This document shows positions 56,615 through 64,000 of a DNA stretch of 64,000 bases, one piece after another; position 1 is the stretch's first letter, and each line of letters starts with the position of its first letter. A program made the translations under genes and the position numbers. The notes under the pieces are model-generated. The model did not search any database, had not been told where the DNA came from, and saw nothing but the letters and a program-made list of their open reading frames with translations. Origin of the DNA: Dongia deserti (GTDB taxonomy: Bacteria > Pseudomonadota > Alphaproteobacteria > Dongiales > Dongiaceae); contig NZ_QORW01000007.1 of NCBI RefSeq assembly GCF_003574735.1, forward strand, positions 1 through 64,000, given 5' to 3'.

Positions 56615-59113
56615 CTATTGCAGCTCGTTCAACCGTTCTTCGATGATAGAAGGCAGGCGGTACCCCGCCAAGCCCTTGCGCAGAACCTCATCCAGTTTCC
56701 CGGATAAGTTGAGATTAAATTCGACTGGATAGCCGTTGTAGAAACTAGGGTTGCTGCCGGCTATGTGCAAGCCCAGCTCGGCATCGCCGGTCAGCTTTCG
56801 GTTCAGGCTCACGATCAATTCCTTGTAATGGAAGTTTGACAAAGCCTGCAACGCCAGTCCGACCGAATCGCCTGCGCTGCTCAAGGCCGCCGGCGCTTGG
56901 GCAGGATCGTAGCGCAGAATTCCCGGCGCTTCCGCCGCGAACTTCGCGTTGTCGACGATAATGCCGTTGGGAAACAAAGTGATGGGTGCCGTGCCGGAAA
57001 TCGCGCCTTCGCCGCTGAGCCCCGCCACGCCTGTGATCTTGAACAGCTCGCTGACGGAAAGTTGATCGATGTTGAGAGTCATTCTCTGTCCAGCCGCGTT
57101 CAGCGCGATCGTGGTCGGCGCGATGCTGGCACGGCCACCCGCCATTTGCAGACGGCCCTCGGCAATCTGCAGCTGTGGCCCGTGCAATTCGAATCGGAGC
57201 AGGGCGTTGGTCATTGGCAAGCCGGTAACGAGCTGCTCGATCGCCAGGACCTGATTTGGCCGGGTCGAAACCGGCCAAGGCTCGTCAATCTCGATCACGC
57301 CGTTCAGGTTCTGAAACAGCACGGGGCCGCCCTGTCCCGTCAGCCCTTCGAGACCCAGCTTCACGTCGGCCTTCGCCTTGCCCTTCGACCAGGTGACCGG
57401 GCCTGCCAACCGCACGCTGCCTGAGAAATCGCGGAGATAGCTCTTCGCACGCGGGAACAGGTCCGCCGGCTGCAGCCCGTCCGGCTTGAAGGTGATCGGC
57501 CCCATATCGAGATTGGCGACATAGTCGCGCGTGTTGAAGTTGCCGGTCAGCTTGATGCCGCCGAGCTTCACGCCGCCGCCGGCGCCGGTGATAGCGTTGA
57601 GCTGCGCCGCAAGCTTGCCCGCATTGATGCGCCCGGTCCCGTTGAGCGTGAAGGTCGGTAGGCCGTAGCCCGCGTCCAACGAGCTGACACGCAGCTCGCC
57701 TTCGATCGCCTCACCCTTGCCGGACAGCTTGATAAGCGCATTGGTGGCCGAGACACCGCGCGCCTTGTTTGCAAGGGAGATCTTGGAGCTGGCCATGTGC
57801 CACGTGAGGCCGGCTTCGTTGCTCTCGACCACCGCGTCGAGTGCCGGAATGCGCAGATCGACAGTCTCGCCCCAGGACTTGGCGCTGAGTGCGATGGCGC
57901 CGGTGATTGCAGCTGCGTTCCAGGTGCCCGTCCGTGTATCCATGCGGAACGCGGTGCTGTCGCTCGTCAGCTTCACCGAGCCGCCGCCGATCGTCGTGCT
58001 CTTCGCCGTGTCGGAAATTCCCTTGTGCGCGATCTGGCCCTCGGCGGACAGCGCGGTGGCCAGCACGCCGTTCACTAGCGTCATATGCACGGGCGCGGTG
58101 ATCTGCGGCTGGCGCACCTGCCAGCCAGAAAGCGCGAAGCTCTCATCCGACGCGCTGATCGCGGCGTTCAGGTCCAGCGCCAGCTTGCCGGCCGACAAGG
58201 CGACCGTGGCCGCGCCGTTCGCCTGCGCCGTCGCCTTGGGCGACAAGCCGCCACTGAGCTCCAGCACGATGTTGTCGATGTCGAGCGGCAGATGCGTGGA
58301 GCGGATCTCCGCAGACAATGTGCCGGAGAGCGGCGCCGCAAGCAGGCCGTTTCGGATCTGGTTGAGGCGCAGCGAGAAAGACAGAGGCTTGGTTCCGGGC
58401 GTTGGCTCGATGCCGGCGGTGACCTCGTCGAGACGCAGGCTGGCTTCGACGGTTCCCTCCTGCGGCGCGATCTCCGGGGCGAAGGCCCACAGCGGCGATT
58501 GCGGGGCGAGCGCGATCTGCACATCGCCGGTCATGATCGGCTCGTCGAACGCGCTCGATATATCGATCTTCGCCGCGGCCTTCGTATGTCCGGCTGGATC
58601 GGTCGCCGTCAGATCGAGCGCCAACGCGCCTTGGCCCAAACGTGCCGAACCGCCGATGGCCACTCCACCCATCGGCGTCTCCAGCGCCAGATCGAGCCGG
58701 TCAACGGAAATGACCTCCGGCAACGCGGTGTCGGATGCCGCCGCGCCTTCATCGCCACGTTCCATCAGCGGCTGCAGGTCGCCCAGCGTGACGGTGCCGC
58801 CTTCAATCCGGCCGTGGGCGTATGCTGTCCCGACGCTAACCGCCTTGAGGTGACCCGGGAGGTCGTATTCCAACCGGATGTCGCTGGCTTCGAACGGCGC
58901 GTTCCGGCCCACCCTGACATGGGCGATGCTCGCTGACGATGTATCGATCTCGCTCACGGCGATGGTCAGCGGCACGCCGTAGGTGCGCTCGACATAGGTG
59001 GAGATGACGGCTTCGGCTAGCGGATTGCGCCAGATGACTGCCGCGCCCGCCGCTACGACTAGCAGGATGAGCAAACCGAACAGCCCGAGGCTGACGACAG
59101 TGCGGCGGCGCAT
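56615..59113 (-). CDS. ydbH: YdbH-like AsmA-family protein
   Basis: 832 aa from ATG 59113 (GAGGG upstream); a longer in-frame reading to 59203 begins with an unlikely basic segment. N-terminal membrane anchor (LGLFGLLILLVVAAGAAVIW) and a long beta-rich periplasmic domain ending in a DUF-like YdbH C-terminal stretch (FNLNLSGKLDEVLRKGLAGY). YdbH, TamB and YhdP are redundant phospholipid transporters in E. coli. First gene of the minus-strand run. Confidence 0.88.
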   Translation of the reverse strand: MRRRTVVSLGLFGLLILLVVAAGAAVIWRNPLAEAVISTYVERTYGVPLTIAVSEIDTSSASIAHVRVGRNAPFEASDIRLEYDLPGHLKAVSVGTAYAHGRIEGGTVTLGDLQPLMERGDEGAAASDTALPEVISVDRLDLALETPMGGVAIGGSARLGQGALALDLTATDPAGHTKAAAKIDISSAFDEPIMTGDVQIALAPQSPLWAFAPEIAPQEGTVEASLRLDEVTAGIEPTPGTKPLSFSLRLNQIRNGLLAAPLSGTLSAEIRSTHLPLDIDNIVLELSGGLSPKATAQANGAATVALSAGKLALDLNAAISASDESFALSGWQVRQPQITAPVHMTLVNGVLATALSAEGQIAHKGISDTAKSTTIGGGSVKLTSDSTAFRMDTRTGTWNAAAITGAIALSAKSWGETVDLRIPALDAVVESNEAGLTWHMASSKISLANKARGVSATNALIKLSGKGEAIEGELRVSSLDAGYGLPTFTLNGTGRINAGKLAAQLNAITGAGGGVKLGGIKLTGNFNTRDYVANLDMGPITFKPDGLQPADLFPRAKSYLRDFSGSVRLAGPVTWSKGKAKADVKLGLEGLTGQGGPVLFQNLNGVIEIDEPWPVSTRPNQVLAIEQLVTGLPMTNALLRFELHGPQLQIAEGRLQMAGGRASIAPTTIALNAAGQRMTLNIDQLSVSELFKITGVAGLSGEGAISGTAPITLFPNGIIVDNAKFAAEAPGILRYDPAQAPAALSSAGDSVGLALQALSNFHYKELIVSLNRKLTGDAELGLHIAGSNPSFYNGYPVEFNLNLSGKLDEVLRKGLAGYRLPSIIEERLNELQ

Positions 59114-59244
59114 GCAGGATGGACCCTCGTCGCGACGGGCGCAGTCTAGCGGGCTCACGCTCCGCCGCAAAGGAGGCTTGCCGGCTCGGTGCGCGGCCAG
59201 CAAGATGAGCCGTTCCGTTGAATCGAGGCGAGCGGCTGCAACGC

Positions 59245-60759
59245 ATGAAACTGGGAATTTGGGTCGGAGCGCTGGGCCTTGCGTGCCTCGCCGGCCTTTC
59301 GGGAGCGGACCATGCGCAGGCCGACCCTGGCAAGCTGGCGCGAGCCGATTGCTGGTTCAAAGCGCCGGACAAGATCACCACCCGATGCTATCGCTTGCGC
59401 GTTCCGGAAAGCCGTGCGGGACGCAGCGAGGTGACCCTCGAGCTGCCGGTGGTTGTCATCTCGGTTGCCGAAACGCGAAGGCGGGAAGATCCTGTCGTCT
59501 ACCTCGCCGGCGGACCGGGTGACGGCGCGTGGCTGGATTCTGACCGAATTGATTTCTGGTGGCAGTTTGTCGCCGACAATGCCTGGGTGAATGAGCGCGA
59601 TCTGGTGCTGATGGATCAGCGCGGGACAGGGCTCACCGCCCCGCGCATGGATTGCCCGGAGCAGGAAATTGTGCAGATCCGCTCCCTGAGCTTTGGGCTC
59701 AACCGCAACGCAGCGCGCGAGGCATGGGTCAAGGCGGCTGCGGATTGCCGCGTGCGTATAGAGAAGGAGGGGCACGATCCGCTTTCGTATACCAGCAGAG
59801 ATAGCGCCACCGATCTGCACGATCTGATGGGTGCGCTGAAGTTGCAGCAATGGAACGTCTATGGCCTGTCATACGGCACACGCCTGGCGCTGACCTATGC
59901 GCGCGACTATCCGCACGATGTGCGCAGCCTGATTCTGGATTCGGTCTATCTGCCGGAATCCGCCTTCCTGGAGGATGACGCCTGGCGCACGGATCGCGCC
60001 TTCCGCGTGCTGTTCGAAGGCTGTCGCCGCTCGCTCAACTGCGATCGCTGGTATCCGAACCTCGAGCAGCGCTTGCGGGCACTCGTCGACAAGCTCAACA
60101 AGACGCCGATCGAGCGCGAGGTGGAGCTGGAAAGCGGAAAGAAAGCCAAGGTGGTGGTGACGGGGGAGCTACTGCTGAACTACCTGTTCCAGAACATGTA
60201 CAACCGGTCCGGCATCGAGACCGTCCCGCAGATCATTGACCTGTTCGAGAAGGGATCCCCTGCCGCCGTCACCAACGAAATCGGCTATCTCGCGGATCTC
60301 TATGTCGACCGGCCCGACTGGGGAGATGCGCTAAGCCTGTCGATCGATTGCCACGAGGAGGTGCCGTTCAATGACTTGGCGAAGTTACGGCGGGACTATC
60401 TGCGCTATCCGCTGCTGAAGAGCTTTGCGGATGATGGTTCCTGGGGCGTCGCCTGCGTCAAATGGCCGATGGGTCCCCTCGATCCAGTGGAGAATCAGCC
60501 GATCTATTCAGACGTGCCCACCTTGTTGCTGACCGGCCTCTATGACCCCATCACGCCGCCGCAATACGCCCGGCTGGCAGGCAGCCGCCTCATCAACAGC
60601 TTCTATTTCGAGTTCCTGAGCGTCGGCCATGACGTGTTGAGCAACGAGACCTGCGCCGGCGAGCTGGCCAAGCAGTTCCTGGATGACCCCACGCGCATGC
60701 CGGGCCATGCCTGCCTCGGACGCCTGAAACCGCCCGAGTTCCGGCCGCCGGCCCGATAA
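59245..60759 (+). CDS. Exported alpha/beta hydrolase (S33/TAP-like peptidase)
   Basis: 504 aa from ATG 59245; TTG 59218 in frame is less likely. Signal peptide of about 25 residues (LACLAGLSGADHAQA). Oxyanion YLAGGPGDGAW, DQRGTGLT, nucleophile GLSYGTRLAL, acid LTGLYDPITPPQYA and base SVGHDVL fit the tripeptidyl/prolyl aminopeptidase TAP family. Divergent from ydbH and tail to tail with the diguanylate cyclase. Confidence 0.87.
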   Translation: MKLGIWVGALGLACLAGLSGADHAQADPGKLARADCWFKAPDKITTRCYRLRVPESRAGRSEVTLELPVVVISVAETRRREDPVVYLAGGPGDGAWLDSDRIDFWWQFVADNAWVNERDLVLMDQRGTGLTAPRMDCPEQEIVQIRSLSFGLNRNAAREAWVKAAADCRVRIEKEGHDPLSYTSRDSATDLHDLMGALKLQQWNVYGLSYGTRLALTYARDYPHDVRSLILDSVYLPESAFLEDDAWRTDRAFRVLFEGCRRSLNCDRWYPNLEQRLRALVDKLNKTPIEREVELESGKKAKVVVTGELLLNYLFQNMYNRSGIETVPQIIDLFEKGSPAAVTNEIGYLADLYVDRPDWGDALSLSIDCHEEVPFNDLAKLRRDYLRYPLLKSFADDGSWGVACVKWPMGPLDPVENQPIYSDVPTLLLTGLYDPITPPQYARLAGSRLINSFYFEFLSVGHDVLSNETCAGELAKQFLDDPTRMPGHACLGRLKPPEFRPPAR

Positions 60760-61704
60760 CTACGCCTGCTTCAGCTCGTCCGTAGTGATCACGCGGTTCC
60801 GACCGCGGCGCTTGCCGACGTACATCACCTCGTCTGCGGCATGCAGCAGGCCATTGGCGCTCGTGGCATCCTGAGGGCAGAGGGCAATGCCGATCGTGGC
60901 GCCGATGGCGAGGTCGGTGCCCGGAGCGGAAACCGTGAGTTGGAGCTCCTGCCGGACCCGCTCGGCGACAGTGATCGCAACTTCGCGCGCCTCTTCCGGC
61001 GGGATCTCCACGATCACCGCGAATTCATCGCCGCCGAGACGGGCGGCGAAATCGTCGTGCCGCATCGCCGCACCGAAAGTGCCGGCGACCTGCTGCAGCA
61101 GGCGATCGCCCGCCTCATGGCCGAGCGTGTCGTTCACATCCTTGAAGCGGTCGAGATCGATGAACAGCAAGGCGATGGTCGATCCGCTGCTCGCGGCGTA
61201 CTCGACCCGCCGCTTCAGCTCCCCCTGGAAGGCGAGCCGGTTCGGCAGCCCGGTCAGCATGTCGTGGCTGGCGAGATAATCGCTGTGCTGCTTCTGCTCG
61301 GCCAATTCCTCGGCCAACTCGACCGATTGCGAGGCTTGGCCTTCCAGCGCCGAATGTGTCATTTCCAGATCGGCGAGGAAGCGCTTCAGCTCCTCTTCGC
61401 GCGCCTCGGCGTCTCTTTTGAAGGCCTCGTGCATCGTGCGCTCGCAAGCCAGCTCCGTCTCCAGAGCATGGAGGCGCACCTCGCGCGGATCAGGGGCGGC
61501 GAGGTCCAAGTCGGCGATGGAACTGCGACGCAGCAGCAGGACGCCAGCCGCTGCGCCGGCAAAGGCGCCAGTAACGCCGGCCATCACCGGAAACGTGTCA
61601 TGCATCGCCACTGCCAGCACAGCGCTGACAATGGCGCTGACCACGGGGACCAGCGTCTCGCGCGTACTTGCAGATGAGGCGAAGTCTGTTTTCGAGATGA
61701 CCAT
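60760..61704 (-). CDS. Diguanylate cyclase (GGDEF) with membrane anchor
   Basis: 314 aa from ATG 61704 (GGGGAAAC upstream). Two hydrophobic segments (about residues 20-57), a coiled coil (about 80-140) and a GGDEF domain with GGDEF at 224-228. The allosteric I-site RxxD (RHDD, 215-218) sits five residues before it, so c-di-GMP product inhibition is expected. No EAL domain. Signal received unknown. Confidence 0.92.
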   Translation of the reverse strand: MVISKTDFASSASTRETLVPVVSAIVSAVLAVAMHDTFPVMAGVTGAFAGAAAGVLLLRRSSIADLDLAAPDPREVRLHALETELACERTMHEAFKRDAEAREEELKRFLADLEMTHSALEGQASQSVELAEELAEQKQHSDYLASHDMLTGLPNRLAFQGELKRRVEYAASSGSTIALLFIDLDRFKDVNDTLGHEAGDRLLQQVAGTFGAAMRHDDFAARLGGDEFAVIVEIPPEEAREVAITVAERVRQELQLTVSAPGTDLAIGATIGIALCPQDATSANGLLHAADEVMYVGKRRGRNRVITTDELKQA

Positions 61705-61794
61705 GTTTCCCCAAAACACAGTACGACCGAACGACGCGATCATACTAACCCATAAGTATTAAGGAAAGACGTAACGGCTATCTTCGGGTGTGAG

Positions 61795-61830
61795 AAAATA
61801 AAAAAGGGCGACTTCTCTCGAAGCCGCCCT
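61795..61830 (-). terminator. Intrinsic terminator after the Mo-hydroxylase genes
   Basis: On the minus strand the stem GGGCGGCTTC/GAAGTCGCCC (61830-61805, TCTC-complement loop, one mismatch) is followed by TTTTTATTTT. It lies 27 nt beyond the coxM-like stop and would end that transcript. Confidence 0.85.
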
Positions 61831-61856
61831 AATTACGAGGAAAATTGTCTTTAATT

Positions 61857-62651
61857 CTACGAAGCGGCTGCCACAGCGCGCGATGCCATTACGGAGATGA
61901 GATGCGCGCGATACTCGGCCGTGGCGTGCAGATCGCTATTCAGTCCGTCGGCACTCAGCTTCACCGCCTTCACCGCGTCCGGCGTGAAGTTCGCGCTGAG
62001 CGCGCCCTCCAATTCCTTAGAGCGATAGGCGCACGGACCGGCTCCCGTCACCGCGACACGTATGCCGCCGCTCGTCCTGGCAACGAACACGCCGACGATA
62101 GCGTAGCGCGAGGCTGGGTTCGCGAACTTGGAATAGCCTGCTTTCTCCGGCTTCGGAAAATGGATGGCGGTGATGATCTCGCCATCCTGCAACGCCGTCT
62201 CGAACATGCCCTTGAAGAAGTCGTCGGCCTTGATCTCCCGCTTGTTGGTGCGGACTGTTGCGCCCAAGCCGAGCACGGCGGCCGGGTAGTCCGCAGCCGG
62301 ATCGCTGTTGGCGACCGAGCCGCCCATGGTGCCGCGATTGCGCACCAGCGGATCGCCGATCCCGCTGGCCAGTACAGCTAGGGCGGGGATCGTTTTCCGC
62401 ACGTCCGTCGAACGCTCGACGTCTGCATGCGTGGTCATGGCGCCGATGGTGATGCCGCCGCTCTCGACTTTTATGCCCTTGAGTTCGGCAATGCCGCCCA
62501 GGTCGATAAGGTCGCTCGGCTGCGCCAGCCGCTGCTTCAAGGTCGGGATCAGGGTCATCCCGCCCGCGACGATCTTCGCTTCGTTTTTGCCCGCGAGCAG
62601 CCCGGCGGCGTCCGCCGCGGAGGCCGGCCGGTGATATCCGAAATCATGCAT
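61857..62651 (-). CDS. FAD-binding (medium) subunit of a CoxM-type molybdenum hydroxylase
   Basis: 264 aa. FAD-binding PCMH-like domain with VAGGMTLIPTLKQRLA and RNRGTMGGSVANSDPAADYP (about residues 105-124), both typical of CoxM/XDH medium subunits. Passes electrons from the [2Fe-2S] small subunit to acceptor. Fourteen bp downstream of the large-subunit gene. The small subunit (CoxS) is not in the window. Confidence 0.9.
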   Translation of the reverse strand: MHDFGYHRPASAADAAGLLAGKNEAKIVAGGMTLIPTLKQRLAQPSDLIDLGGIAELKGIKVESGGITIGAMTTHADVERSTDVRKTIPALAVLASGIGDPLVRNRGTMGGSVANSDPAADYPAAVLGLGATVRTNKREIKADDFFKGMFETALQDGEIITAIHFPKPEKAGYSKFANPASRYAIVGVFVARTSGGIRVAVTGAGPCAYRSKELEGALSANFTPDAVKAVKLSADGLNSDLHATAEYRAHLISVMASRAVAAAS

Positions 62652-62665
62652 GATCCGTCCTCCCC

Positions 62666-64000
62666 TTATTCCGCCGCCACCTTGGCGGATGCGCTGTGGA
62701 TCGCCTGCCAGACCTTGAGCGGTGTTGCCGGCATCGAGATGTCCTCAACGCCGAGCGGCGAGAGGGCATCAAGCACCGCATTGATGACCGCCGGCGGTGA
62801 GCCGATGGCGCCTACTTCGCCGACGCCTTTGGCGCCGAGCGGATTGTGCGTGCACATCGTGGATTGCGTCGCCACCTTGAAATTCGGCAAATCGTCCGCG
62901 CGCGGCATGCAGTAGTCCATCAGCGAGCCCGTCAGGAGCTGGCCCGATTCCTCGTCATAGACGCAGTTCTCGAGCAGCGCTTGGCCTATGCCTTGTGCGA
63001 CGCCGCCATGGACCTGGCCCTCGACGATCATCGGGTTGATGACGCGGCCGATGTCATCGACCGCGGTGAAGTTCACGATCTGGGTGACGCCGGTGTCGGG
63101 ATCGACCTCCACCTCGCAGATGTGACAGCCGCCCGGATAGGTGAAGTTGAGCGGATCATAGAACGCCGTCTCTTCGAGGCCCGGCTCCAGCTCGGTAATC
63201 GGATAGTTGTGCGGTACATACGCAGTGAGGGCAACGGTGCCCCACGGCACGTTCTTGTCGGTGCCGGCCACGGTGAAGGTGCCGTTCTTGAACTCGACAT
63301 CCGCAACCGATGCTTCCATCAGGTGCGCCGCGATCCGCTTGGCCTTGGCGACGATCTTGTCCATTGCCTTGACCAGGGCGGAGCCGCCGACCGCCAGCGA
63401 GCGTGAGCCATAGGTGCCCATGCCGAAGGGGATCTTATTGGTGTCGCCATGCGACACTTCGACATTCTCGATGGGGATGCCGAGGGTGTCGGAGACAAGC
63501 TGAGAGAAGGTGGTCTCGTGGCCCTGTCCGTGGCTGTGCGTACCAGTGAACACGGTGACGGAGCCCGTCGGATGCACGCGGATCGAGCCGCACTCGTAGA
63601 GGCCGGCACGGGCGCCGAGGCTGCCCACTACCGCCGACGGCGCGATGCCGCAAGCCTCGATGTAGGTGGAGATGCCGATGCCGCGCAGCTTGCCGCGCTT
63701 TTTCGCGTCCGCCCTGCGGCTCTCGAAGCCCGCCCAGTCGGAGGCCTTCAGCGCCGCCTCCAGCGTGGCGAAATAGTCGCCGCTGTCGTACTGCAGGGCG
63801 ACCGGCGTCTGGTAGGGGAACGCGTCTCGCGGAATGAAGTTCTTCCGGCGGATTTCCACCCGGTCCATCTTCATCTCGCGCGCCGCTTTGTCGACCAGCC
63901 GCTCGAGCAGATAGGTCGCTTCGGGACGGCCGGCACCGCGATAGGCGTCGACCACGACGGTGTTTGTGAACACCGCTTTCACTTCGGCATAGATTGCCGG
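62666..64000 (-). CDS. Molybdenum hydroxylase large subunit, CoxL form II type (partial)
   Basis: Open to the right edge; at least 444 residues are present, and the frame continues upstream of 63982 without a stop (residues PAIYAE precede VKAVF). [14 protein letters not shown] is the active-site loop of form II CoxL-like enzymes, unlike form I true CODH (AYRCSFR). [17 protein letters not shown] and [20 protein letters not shown] are Mo-cofactor contacts. CO oxidation is therefore unproven; the substrate may be an aromatic or N-heterocycle. Confidence 0.92.
   Translation of the reverse strand, partial: PAIYAEVKAVFTNTVVVDAYRGAGRPEATYLLERLVDKAAREMKMDRVEIRRKNFIPRDAFPYQTPVALQYDSGDYFATLEAALKASDWAGFESRRADAKKRGKLRGIGISTYIEACGIAPSAVVGSLGARAGLYECGSIRVHPTGSVTVFTGTHSHGQGHETTFSQLVSDTLGIPIENVEVSHGDTNKIPFGMGTYGSRSLAVGGSALVKAMDKIVAKAKRIAAHLMEASVADVEFKNGTFTVAGTDKNVPWGTVALTAYVPHNYPITELEPGLEETAFYDPLNFTYPGGCHICEVEVDPDTGVTQIVNFTAVDDIGRVINPMIVEGQVHGGVAQGIGQALLENCVYDEESGQLLTGSLMDYCMPRADDLPNFKVATQSTMCTHNPLGAKGVGEVGAIGSPPAVINAVLDALSPLGVEDISMPATPLKVWQAIHSASAKVAAE

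Overview
This window is chromosomal DNA from a GC-rich alphaproteobacterium. Four things point there: the ribosomal operon has no rpsD between rpsK and rpoA and no rpmJ after secY; there is an ATP12-type F1-ATPase assembly chaperone gene; the adenylate kinase sits between secY and rpsM; and alphaproteobacterial-type extragenic palindromes occur between genes. A Rhodospirillales-like lineage is my guess, not a demonstrated fact. Protein names below come from reading motifs and overall similarity, not from database searches.

Region 1 (1-14630, all + strand): the end of tuf, then the S10, spc and alpha operons without a break: rpsJ, rplC, rplD, rplW, rplB, rpsS, rplV, rpsC, rplP, rpmC, rpsQ, rplN, rplX, rplE, rpsN, rpsH, rplF, rplR, rpsE, rpmD, rplO, secY, adk, rpsM, rpsK, rpoA, rplQ. 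A clear intrinsic terminator closes it. Region 2 (14700-22820, +): a Do-type periplasmic protease, the AAA+ factor RarA, an isochorismatase-fold protein lacking the usual cysteine, an RluC-type pseudouridine synthase, a HAD phosphatase, an AsmA-family protein and ATP12. Region 3 (22970-27700, +): both subunits of a biotin-dependent acyl-CoA (probably propionyl-CoA) carboxylase separated by a long palindromic repeat, then acylphosphatase and a methyltransferase-fold protein.

Region 4 (27710-28970) is a compact divergent metal-response locus: a MerR-family regulator facing two small minus-strand genes, one Cys-rich soluble protein and one MerC/MerT-like membrane protein, with a textbook 19-bp-spacer MerR promoter between them. 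Region 5 (29040-38430): lipB (-), tRNA-Leu(GAG), a MaeB-type malic enzyme, MgtE, a 254-bp nested palindromic element, RidA, an SDR, an acyl-CoA dehydrogenase, an HCCA-isomerase-like protein, a frameshifted DUF1330-like gene and a serine/threonine dehydratase-like enzyme. Region 6 (38430-50830) is mixed metabolic and housekeeping: Sel1 protein, a ThDP decarboxylase (AruI-like), AEC transporter, CocE/NonD hydrolase, two FAD amine or amino-acid dehydrogenases, a double-ACT protein, a Gre-family factor, a cold-shock protein with a Gly/Arg tail and an alpha/beta hydrolase.

Region 7 (50816-64000) is dominated by the minus strand. One tightly packed run reads ydbH-ynbE-ydbL (envelope lipid-transport set), then coxD (MoxR ATPase), coxE (VWA), an XdhC/CoxI N-terminal protein, an XdhC C-terminal protein, a fused molybdopterin-binding/MocA-like protein and a SufU-like scaffold. 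At the right edge lie the medium and large subunits of a molybdenum hydroxylase of the CoxL form II type (AYRGAGR motif), which these maturation proteins probably serve. The most interesting leads are the MerR divergon, the 33.7-34.0 kb nested palindrome, the joined ydbH/molybdenum-maturation operon with its terminal SufU-like gene, and the Cys-to-Ser isochorismatase homologue.
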